Positions 52,459 through 59,559 of a stretch of 64,000 bases of DNA are shown piece by piece. The number at the start of each line of letters is the position of its first letter. Positions within the stretch are counted from its first letter, which is position 1. The DNA lies in contig NZ_CP012069.2 of the NCBI RefSeq assembly GCF_001189515.2, forward strand, positions 1,736,001 to 1,800,000, written 5' to 3'. Under the pieces are notes generated by a model. That model ran no database searches and was not told the DNA's origin. It worked only from the letters and a program-made list of their open reading frames with translations. This stretch comes from Olsenella sp. oral taxon 807 (lineage in GTDB: Bacteria > Actinomycetota > Coriobacteriia > Coriobacteriales > Atopobiaceae). A program made the position numbers and the translations under genes.

Positions 52459-52625
52459 GTGCTGTTCGACATCCGCATGGGTATTCCGGAGATGGAGCGT
52501 CTCTGGAACAATCTGCAAACCAAGCACCGCACGAATAAGGCCAGCAAGCAGGAGGACCAGCTCTACGAGAGGCGGGGCAAGCCCCGTCGAGGGGTTGATC
52601 GCCATCGTTGGCCTAGAGTCCCACC
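52459..52625 (+). pseudogene. Toxin-like partner, truncated by ISAzo13 remnant
   Basis: GTG 52459 begins LFDIRMGIPEMERLWNNLQT, then ASKQEDQLYER, a pattern seen in small proteins encoded after such antitoxins. After GKA/GKP the frame shifts and similarity continues as GLIAIVGLESHP before passing at about 52625 into transposase sequence. The C-terminal half is thus missing. Confidence 0.5.
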
Positions 52626-52629
52626 CCGA

Positions 52630-53345
52630 GGGCGGCAAGCGGGGTGCCTATGACCGCATTAGCTTCTTTGACCCTGCGGGGCTGGCGTCGGGCGCTCCGG
52701 TAGTCTCGGTCGACCGCGAGAAGAAGGAGGCCGTGGGCAGGTTCGCCAACGGCGGTCGCGAGTGGCGGCCCGCAGGCGAGCCCACCGAGGTCCTCGGCCA
52801 CGACCTCTCCCTGCCGGGGCTCGGGAAGGTCGCCCCCCTACGGAGCCCGCGACGTGGGCGCCGACGAGGGCTGGGTGAGCGTAGGCATGTCCCGCGACAC
52901 GGCGCACCTCGCCGTCGCCTCCCCACGGTCATGGTGGGACCAGATGGGGAGCGAGAGGTGCGCCGGGACGGCCAGACTCCTCCCGGCCTGCGACGGCGGC
53001 GGGTCCAACGGCAGCCGCGACAGGCTCCGGGAGCGCGAGCTGCAGCTCTTCTGCGACCGCAACCGCATGGAGGCGGGGCCCGCCACCTGCCTCCCGGCAC
53101 CTCAAAGTGGAACAAGGTCGAGCACCGCATCTTCACCCAGGTCACCCGCAACTGGCGCGGCGGGCCTCCGGGGTCGCTTGAGGTGATCGCCGGCCCCGTC
53201 GCCTCGACGACGACCTCGAGGGGCCTCAGGGTCATGCGCGAGGTCGACCCCCGCTCGTACGAGGCCGGGATCAGGATCACCGACGAGGAGACGGGCACCC
53301 TCGACATCTCCAGGTAGGACTTCCACGGCGAGTGGAACTACGTCA
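52630..53345 (+). mobile_element. ISAzo13-family transposase remnant with two frameshifts
   Basis: Fragments in three frames follow the order of an ISAzo13 transposase: PVVSVDREKKEAVGRFANGG and REWRPAGEPTEV; then, shifted, GWVSVGMSRDTAHLAVASPR and DGGGSNGSRDRLRE; then, shifted again, LPPGTSKWNKVEHRIFTQVT, RNWRGGPPGSLEVI and ASTTTSRGLRV, ending D-F-H-G-E-W-N-Y after a stop. At least two frameshifts and one stop make it inactive. The N-terminal third is absent. It shares its end with the remnant at 27720-27930. Confidence 0.75.
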
Positions 53346-53349
53346 TAAG

Positions 53350-53610
53350 GGAGGCTTCGTGAGTTCGTGTGAGTGGGTGGTTGCGTTACCGCTAGGGCGG
53401 CGTGGGCGTCACCGCCGGGCAACGACGCAGGAGTGTACACAAATCGATGGAAATGGCCTCTCGGCGACGTTTCGGGGCGTTTGTGTACACTGTTGCGACT
53501 CGCGAGGATCGTGCGAACAGCCGTAGTGACGCAGAGTGTACACAGATCGGCGGAAATGGCCTCTCGGCGCCACTTTGGGGCATTTGTGTACACTGTTGCG
53601 ACGCGAGTTG
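53350..53610. repeat. GTGTACAC-containing element, copy 3 (two 58-bp units)
   Basis: Begins GCTTCGTGAGTTCGTGTGAG as in copies 1 and 2. Units lie at 53433-53490 and 53536-53593, each 58 bp with GTGTACAC at both ends. The second unit's right end provides the likely GTG start codon (53586) of the DUF1016 gene. The right half of the element seen in copies 1 and 2 is missing, replaced by the DUF1016 coding sequence. Confidence 0.85.
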
Positions 53611-54719
53611 CAATCGACGCTGCCGAGGAGCATGCCCTCTCAGTCGCGCGCGCGGCGATTGATACCGCGCGCGGCGAGATGACGCACGCGGTCAACTCCG
53701 CTATGGTCGAGGCTTATTGGACCATCGGCAGGGAGATCGCCGAGACAGTGGGAGACAGGGCCGAATATGGGAGTCACCTCATCACGTACCTCGCGCGCAA
53801 TCTGATCACCGAATACGGCAAAGGCTTCAGCGAGCCTAACTTGCGTAACATGCGGCAGTTCTACCGTGCTTTCCCAATTCGCTACACACTGTCTAGCGAA
53901 TTGAGCTGGTCCCACTATCAGCGCATCATGCGCGTTGACTCTCCCGCAGCGCGTGAGTTCTACGTTCGCGAAGCGGTCACCGCAAATTGGGGAGTGCGAG
54001 AGCTCAAGCGCCAGATCGATACACACCTCTACGAGCGCTTGCTGCGCACCCAGGAGGCCGAGGTCCTAGACGGCGTGGCCGACACAGAGCGGGCCTTGAC
54101 GGTTCTGCACGACCTAGGCGGCATAAAGGACGCCGAGACCAACACAGCCATGAGCCCGTTCAAGGACCCGTACGTCTTCGAGTTCGCCGACATCCCCAGG
54201 AACCAGCACGTGCTCGAGACCGACCTCGAGTCTGTCCTCATCGACAGCCTGGAGGAATTCCTTCTGGAGCTGGGGCGCGGCTTCTCATTCGTAAAACGCC
54301 AACGGAGGCTCTCGGACGACGGAGAGAACTGGTGTGTCGACCTCGTCTTCTACAACTACTACCTCAGGCGCTTTGTACTCTTCGACCTTAAGACCGGTAA
54401 GCTCGACCCGCGCGACGTGGGTCAGATGGACTTCTACCTGAGCTTCTTCGACGACAAGTACAAGCTGCCAGAAGACGAGCCTTCCATCGGCATCCTCCTC
54501 TGCTCGGAGAAAGATAAGGTCGTGGCCAAGTACTCCGCACTTGCGCGCAACGAGAACCTGCGAGCGGCTCAGTACTTCACCTACCTCCCCACGGAGGAGG
54601 AGCTTGCCAAGGTGCTCAGGCGCAACCGCGCAGAGTTCGAGGAGCGCGTATCGCGGGAGCTGCAGGGGGCGGACGCGAACCTGTCCGTGCTACCAGATGC
54701 CAGACTCGAGGAAGAGTAG
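53586..54719 (+). CDS. DUF1016 (YhcG-like) PD-(D/E)xK nuclease-family protein
   Basis: 377 residues from GTG 53586, matching the usual length of about 375. The N-terminal helical DUF1016_N has NSAMVEAYWTIGREI, LARNLITEYGKGFSEPNLRNMRQF and SWSHYQRIMRV. The C-terminal nuclease core is ENWCVDLVFYNYYLRRFVLFDLKTGK with Asp 252 and Asp 267/Lys 269, then QMDFYLSFFDD and GILLCSEKD. Such proteins are common beside type I restriction and BREX loci. A pglX remnant follows directly. Upstream in-frame starts (ATG 53556, or further into the repeat) are possible. Confidence 0.85.
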   Translation: MYTVATRVAIDAAEEHALSVARAAIDTARGEMTHAVNSAMVEAYWTIGREIAETVGDRAEYGSHLITYLARNLITEYGKGFSEPNLRNMRQFYRAFPIRYTLSSELSWSHYQRIMRVDSPAAREFYVREAVTANWGVRELKRQIDTHLYERLLRTQEAEVLDGVADTERALTVLHDLGGIKDAETNTAMSPFKDPYVFEFADIPRNQHVLETDLESVLIDSLEEFLLELGRGFSFVKRQRRLSDDGENWCVDLVFYNYYLRRFVLFDLKTGKLDPRDVGQMDFYLSFFDDKYKLPEDEPSIGILLCSEKDKVVAKYSALARNENLRAAQYFTYLPTEEELAKVLRRNRAEFEERVSRELQGADANLSVLPDARLEEE

Positions 54720-54728
54720 GGAGCTAAC

Positions 54729-54960
54729 ATGGACTCCAGCAGGATCAGTAGCCTCGCGACGCGCTGCGCGCAAAGGCATCGGCACGAACTACGCAGCGCT
54801 TGCCGAGGGCAGCAGCAAGAGACTCGAGACACCACAGCAGGTTCACACCATCGAGGCGGGTGTCCGCAACCACGGGCGAGACGAGGTTGTGGACCGCGCT
54901 TCCTACACGTGGCTCAACCACCTCTGCGCCGCAGTCGTGCTCGTCGTGCTGTGGGACAGG
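54729..54960 (+). pseudogene. pglX: BREX methyltransferase PglX, N-terminal remnant
   Basis: ATG 54729 starts MDSSRISSLATRCAQRHRHEL, then the frame shifts and the other frame reads GIGTNYAALAEGSSKRLETPQ, RNHGRDEVVDRASYTWLNHLCA. The second part matches the PglX N-terminus with its Y-T-W-F-N-R-L-x-A motif. After about 54960 the PglX similarity stops. The methyltransferase core is absent, so only a relic remains, right after the DUF1016 gene. Confidence 0.6.
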
Positions 54961-55302
54961 TATGAGGCGTACTCCACAGACACAGGGACCACCCGGCGAG
55001 CAAAGATAAGAGGCACCCTTATCGCCATAGGCTTGTATTCCATGCTCGTCCTTACGGTGATCGAGTCGATCTCGGTCATTCGAGGACGGGACCCCTTGGA
55101 ATCGGAGCTCATCATCGAGCTCAACAAATGGCTTTCCCTCGTCGAGTTCGCATGCTTTGTCCTCTCTGCCCTGGAATGGGTGCTCGCCTCCGATGATGCG
55201 AACCATGAGGACCCCCTGTCCCGGTCGCACAGACCAACGCCTCTCTGCATGGGCGCAATCCTGCCGAATGCTCCTGCGAGACACAGGCTTGACAAGCTAA
55301 AT
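54961..55302 (+). pseudogene. Membrane protein fragment joined to the pglX remnant
   Basis: In the same frame as the second pglX part the sequence continues LWDRYEAYSTDTGTTRRAKI, then IAIGLYSMLVLTVIESISVI and VEFACFVLSALEWVLAS, two hydrophobic helices. It looks like the end of an unrelated integral membrane protein lacking its start. The family is not recognised. Confidence 0.4.
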
Positions 55303-55407
55303 TCAAATTGCATCCCGTTAGATGACAGACAACGACGCCCGCATCTGGGACACTACAGCCAATAAGTTGGCCTTCCTGTAAGGGATTATACGAAGGGATG
55401 AGCTCTC

Positions 55408-56406
55408 ATGGGCCGCAAAGCGTTGGTTTCCAGCCTTCTCGTGAGTGTTCTCGCCTCGTTCATGGCGTGGGCCGTCATCTGGACGCTTCAAGATAGCGCG
55501 GAGACAGTCCGTGGGGTCGGCGATGAAGCCGTCGCGCTCAGCATCCTCAACGTGGGCACAGGCGAGAGGGCAGATGCCACTTCCAACGGTAGCGTGGGGC
55601 GCCTCGCGGACCTGCTCTCAAGATACGGGGTGGCCGCCATCATAAACGGTCGCGGAGACGGTCACCCCGTCCTGTGGGCGCTGGACTCAGAGGGCATCAT
55701 CCCCTGGCTCTCGCAGTACGCAGGAAGGCTGGTGCCAAGCGACAGGCCACAGGTCATCCTGTTCAAGGGCAGCTACTCGGAGGGTAGGTGGGAGGCCGGG
55801 CTGCCGCTCACGCTCCTTCCGGAGGGCTCCAGCGTTATCGACACCATCAACCCGACGCACGACAACAACGGGACCCTGCAGGGCGTCTGCGTGCCGTCGA
55901 GGCAAAGTCGGCTCATCCCCGGGACCTACGTGCTTTCCTCCATGCCAAAGGGGCTGCTCGACGAGCTGCGACCCCTGCTGCTCTCAACGGACCTTGAGCT
56001 GGGAGGCCTGGAGGAACGGCCGCTGTGGCTTGACCTGGTGAGTAGCCCAATGTTCGTGATAGCCTCCTTTCTGCTCGTCTTTGGGCTCATGTCCACTGGC
56101 GTCTTTTGGAGGGTCTCTGCGACAGGCAGGCGCGACGACATCAGGCTCGTCTACCTGGCAGGCGGGACCGCCCGCACGATGGTCAGGAGTAACTTTGTCG
56201 GTTGCGTGGCTCCCATCCTGGTCGGCGTGCTTGGAGGCGCAGCAGCATCGGCCGTCCTCACGGGGGCAGTGAGCCAGGCCCCACCTCCCGAGGGACTCCT
56301 CGAATGCCTCTGCCTCACGACGGGCCTCTCGGCTTTGGTCCTTCTTGTCCTCATGTACCTGGTGCTTCGCTGGGCAATAGTAAGCGCGCTAAGGGGGTGC
56401 GACTGA
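55408..56406 (+). CDS. ABC exporter permease-like membrane protein (FtsX/MacB-like), subunit 1
   Basis: 332 residues. One N-terminal helix (8-26), an extracytoplasmic domain of about 185 residues and three C-terminal helices (about 213-236, 258-285, 300-325): the FtsX/MacB layout, although the conserved FtsX sequence motifs are faint. The following gene starts in its stop codon (TGATG at 56404-56408) and has the same topology, and an ATPase gene follows, so the three encode one heteromeric ABC transporter. These typically export peptides or act mechanically on the envelope. Confidence 0.7.
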   Translation: MGRKALVSSLLVSVLASFMAWAVIWTLQDSAETVRGVGDEAVALSILNVGTGERADATSNGSVGRLADLLSRYGVAAIINGRGDGHPVLWALDSEGIIPWLSQYAGRLVPSDRPQVILFKGSYSEGRWEAGLPLTLLPEGSSVIDTINPTHDNNGTLQGVCVPSRQSRLIPGTYVLSSMPKGLLDELRPLLLSTDLELGGLEERPLWLDLVSSPMFVIASFLLVFGLMSTGVFWRVSATGRRDDIRLVYLAGGTARTMVRSNFVGCVAPILVGVLGGAAASAVLTGAVSQAPPPEGLLECLCLTTGLSALVLLVLMYLVLRWAIVSALRGCD

Positions 56407-57473
56407 TGGAGGAGGTCACGGGCGGGATGCGGCTGGCGCTGCGCCATTGGCGCGAGCTTGCGGGAACGACCCTCATCTTTGCGCTCGTCTGTTTTGCGTT
56501 GTCCTTCATCTTGGGGGATGTCATCGTGGAAGTGGGAGTGTTGAGGGGTGGGGCCACCGTGAGGAGAGAGGGGGCGACCACCTTCGCCTGCTTCTATCCT
56601 CCCCTCAGGCCAGTAAGCGACACGAACCCCCGCCTGCTCGATATGCTTGCAGAGAAGATCGAGGAGGGTAGGGCCTACTCATCGGTGATCGGAAACCTCG
56701 AGGCTGACAGCCCGGAGGACTTTGACGTAAGAACTATCCTGGTGGTTGGCGGAAGGGCCCGGAGCCTGTTTTCCGACCTGGGCCTCACGCCTACCGCCCC
56801 CGGAGCCTTCCTTGGAACCAAGGTCGAGCAAACCTCCCCATTTGTGAGACTAAGGGGCAAGGAGATCCCCGTCGCAGGCAGGCTCAGGGGTGGCGCCGTG
56901 TGGTTTGACCCCTCTTCTGCCGGCATGGACCTCGACAGCTGCCAGGTACTGCAGGTGACTCCGGCAGAGTTCTCTGGGCTTGGCACGATCGCCCAGGAGG
57001 AGCTCGTGCTGCGTGCGGTGTTCTTTGACGTGTCGGACGACTTCATCGAAGAATACATTGCTGAGGCGGCAAAGGGCGAGCTCTACCTTGTGCCACAACA
57101 CATAGCCGTCGTGCAGCCCCGGGGGTTCGCGGCACTGATGGTACGGGCGAGCCTCTACCTTATCTCGACGGTTGCCTTCTTCGCCCTTGCACTCTTCTCG
57201 TTCTGCGCCTCCACGAACGAGATCCTAAGGCAAGAGAGGAGGGCCTTCGCCATCAGGCGCATGTGTGGGGCCACAAAAGTTGCGCTTGCCGTCAGGCTGG
57301 CGTCGTTTCTCGCTGTGGGCGTTCTGGCGCTTCCCGTGCCCTCGTGCCTCGCGCTGACGCTCCTTGGGCCGCCGGTGGGCACCGGGGCGCTCGCGGCGCT
57401 CCTCAGCATCCTGTTAGTCTATGTTGCGCTCCTCTGCGTCTTCATGCGCAGGGTGTTCCCAGGAAGGGAGTGA
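56406..57473 (+). CDS. ABC exporter permease-like membrane protein (FtsX/MacB-like), subunit 2
   Basis: 355 residues from ATG 56406, which overlaps the upstream stop. An N-terminal helix (18-38), an extracytoplasmic domain of about 220 residues and three C-terminal helices. The cytoplasmic loop EILRQERRAFAIRRMCGATK before the second helix pair is the FtsX/MacB coupling motif (R-x-x-x-I-R-R-x-x-G-A-x) that contacts the ATPase. Operon with the genes on both sides. Confidence 0.8.
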   Translation: MEEVTGGMRLALRHWRELAGTTLIFALVCFALSFILGDVIVEVGVLRGGATVRREGATTFACFYPPLRPVSDTNPRLLDMLAEKIEEGRAYSSVIGNLEADSPEDFDVRTILVVGGRARSLFSDLGLTPTAPGAFLGTKVEQTSPFVRLRGKEIPVAGRLRGGAVWFDPSSAGMDLDSCQVLQVTPAEFSGLGTIAQEELVLRAVFFDVSDDFIEEYIAEAAKGELYLVPQHIAVVQPRGFAALMVRASLYLISTVAFFALALFSFCASTNEILRQERRAFAIRRMCGATKVALAVRLASFLAVGVLALPVPSCLALTLLGPPVGTGALAALLSILLVYVALLCVFMRRVFPGRE

Positions 57474-57478
57474 TCAAG

Positions 57479-58153
57479 GTGAGTTGTCTTCTCAGGCTGG
57501 AGGGCGTCACGAAGTCCTTCCGAGCCAAGCCCGACCCCGTCAAAGCCCTTCGCGGGGTCACGCTTGAGATCAAGGCAGCAGAGATGGTGGCGCTCATGGG
57601 GCCGTCGGGCTCCGGGAAGTCCACGGCCCTCTCCCTCGCGGGACTCATGCTGCGCCCAACGGGCGGGACCGTCTTTCTTTCGGGCGAGGCCGCACCGGAT
57701 GACGAGAGGGGTCGGGCAAGGCTGCGCAACTCCTTCGTGGGGACCGTCCACCAGAGCTACGCTGTGATAGGCGATATCAGCGGCATCGCCAACGTCGAGA
57801 TCCCCCTGGAGTACGCCTCGCCGCGACTGCCAAGAGGACGAAGGCGCGAGCTGGCACGAGAGGCACTGGGCAAGGTGGGGCTGGGCGAGGACATCTACTC
57901 CAGAAGGGCCTCGAGCATGTCCGGAGGCCAGCAGCAGCGCGTCGCCATCGCGCGGGCACTCGTCGTCAGCCCAAGACTGATCCTTGCCGACGAGCCCACG
58001 GCCGCCCTCGACGGGAAGTTGATAGCTGTCATCATGGGCCTGCTGAGGGACGCCTGCAAAGCTGGGGCCGGAGCCCTCATCGCAACACACGACGAGCGCG
58101 TGGCGTCATGCTGCGACCGAAGCCTCACGCTCGTGGACGGCGCCATCGTCTGA
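57479..58153 (+). CDS. ABC exporter ATP-binding protein (LolD/MacB type)
   Basis: 224 residues from GTG 57479 (AGGAAGGGA upstream; GTG 57470, which overlaps the preceding stop, is the alternative). Walker A MGPSGSGKST, Q-loop GTVHQSYAVI, signature SSMSGGQQQRVAIARAL, Walker B LILADEPTAALD, switch LIATHDE. This class pairs with FtsX/MacB permeases such as those encoded just upstream. A convergent XRE-type regulator gene follows 200 bp on. Confidence 0.9.
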   Translation: MSCLLRLEGVTKSFRAKPDPVKALRGVTLEIKAAEMVALMGPSGSGKSTALSLAGLMLRPTGGTVFLSGEAAPDDERGRARLRNSFVGTVHQSYAVIGDISGIANVEIPLEYASPRLPRGRRRELAREALGKVGLGEDIYSRRASSMSGGQQQRVAIARALVVSPRLILADEPTAALDGKLIAVIMGLLRDACKAGAGALIATHDERVASCCDRSLTLVDGAIV

Positions 58154-58356
58154 GGGCGAGAGTCCCAGTCTTGTCAGACCCCGAACCCCGCCAGCCCTGT
58201 CAGGATCCGAACCCCCCCTCAGATTGAGGGGTACCGAGTTTTGGCTGCCAACTGGGCAAACACCCACGGGATAGTGCCCGGCAGATTCCGGGGCACGCAG
58301 CGCCGTCCCCCAGCGGCGCCCAATGTCACAAGCGATTGTCGCCTGCCACGCGCCCC

Positions 58357-59205
58357 TCAGGCGCCGACAATGGTAAGCTCGCTCGCAAAGCCGTTGAGCT
58401 CGATGACGTGACATGCGTCCTCGTCCTCCTCGACGCCCTCGAGAACGATCCTGTTGCGGATGCCTCGCGTGCGCGTGGAAAACTCGGCTCCCCTTGGGAC
58501 TACGATCCTGGATGCTGCCCCATGCTGGTTGAGGTCGAGTTTGTCGGGCAGTGAGGCGCAGCTGACGTCCACGTCTCCGTTAGCGTCCAGCTCCACGTGG
58601 CCGACAAGCCCATCGATGACGACGGTGCTCACCCTACCGCCAAACTCCACGTGTGGGCAGTCAAGACCCCGAAGGACGAGCTCAGTCGTGTTGCCCGTAA
58701 ACTCAACGCCGCGATCGGTCTGTGGCAGGCGCACGATGACGTCGAGGCCCTCCCGGCACTCTGCATCCGTCACGCCCTCCAGGCGAGTCACGTCCACATC
58801 GAAGTTGCGACCCTGGTCCAGATACACCCTCAGTTTGTCAATAAGGCCAATGGTGTCGCTGCCCAGAAGCACGCAGACGCGACCGTCAGGGCTCGGCTCC
58901 GCCACGATGCGGCGCGACCCGCAGACGTTGATGTCAAAGCTCCTCGCGTCCTTCACGTCGCACTGCGTAAGGCTCGTGAAAAGGTAGCCTTTCTCGCCCG
59001 CCCTGGCAAGCGGCGTGTTTTCGAGTAGCTCGTCGACCGAGACCTCGAAGAGGTGCGCAAGCGCCGTCAAATTGCTGATATCAGGCAGACCAGCGTTCGT
59101 CTCCCACTTCGTGACGGCTTGCCGAGAGACGCCGATCCTCTCGGCAAGCGCGTCCTGGGAAAGCCCAGCCCTCTTACGAAGTTCTCTGATTCTGTCGGAA
59201 AGCAT
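58357..59205 (-). CDS. XRE-family regulator with C-terminal beta-helix-like sensor domain
   Basis: 282 residues from ATG 59205 (GAGGAG 6 bp upstream); ATG 59280 with AAGGA is a good alternative that adds 25 residues. The HTH is IRELRKRAGLSQDALAERIG, then RQAVTKWETNAGLPDI, a canonical Cro/C1 domain. The remaining 200 residues are short repeated beta-strand segments such as FDINVCGSRRIVAEP, VEFTGNTTELVLRG and VDVSCASLPDKLDL, resembling a DUF4097-like stacked-beta fold. It is convergent with the FtsX/MacB-like exporter and may control it in response to envelope stress. Confidence 0.8.
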   Translation of the reverse strand: MLSDRIRELRKRAGLSQDALAERIGVSRQAVTKWETNAGLPDISNLTALAHLFEVSVDELLENTPLARAGEKGYLFTSLTQCDVKDARSFDINVCGSRRIVAEPSPDGRVCVLLGSDTIGLIDKLRVYLDQGRNFDVDVTRLEGVTDAECREGLDVIVRLPQTDRGVEFTGNTTELVLRGLDCPHVEFGGRVSTVVIDGLVGHVELDANGDVDVSCASLPDKLDLNQHGAASRIVVPRGAEFSTRTRGIRNRIVLEGVEEDEDACHVIELNGFASELTIVGA

Positions 59206-59559
59206 GTCGCTCCTCGCCGCATCGGTGGTTGTTGGGCCCGCCTGTGGGTCCGTCTGAAACGTGTGCTCGACTGCGTCCATTCCTTGTCCTCTCGTTGGTT
59301 GTGACCGAACGAGCACAAGGTATCGGCTAGGGACGGGGCTGGCCAGCAACAAGGGCTTGCACGGGGCATATTGACTGCTACGCTTCGTGGCATATGGCCC
59401 TGAGCTGGCAAGACACTGCGCCCTCGCACCCTACAGGCTTTGGGGTGCGAGGGCATCCGACCTATGTGGCGCCACATGGCGAGCAGGCCGGCGCGAGCGA
59501 GACAGATATTCCGCCAAGACGGACGGGACGAGCGGCAGCAGACGGGACACCTACAACGA
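59206..59559. other. Intergenic, perfect 12-bp stem hairpin
   Basis: At 59420-59431 GCCCTCGCACCC pairs with GGGTGCGAGGGC (59443-59454) around an 11-nt loop. No T-tract follows on either strand. It lies 105 bp downstream of the DUF438 gene and may act as a factor-dependent terminator or RNA-stability element. The region also holds the XRE promoter near 59290-59320. No gene. Confidence 0.55.

Noticed and set aside
53373-53585. N-terminal extension of DUF1016 (448-residue form)
   Set aside because: The first 70 residues are translation of the GTGTACAC element, and family length fits the GTG at 53586.
53586-54960. Functional BREX locus
   Set aside because: Only a short N-terminal pglX fragment remains. 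No brxC, pglZ or other partner is present in the window.
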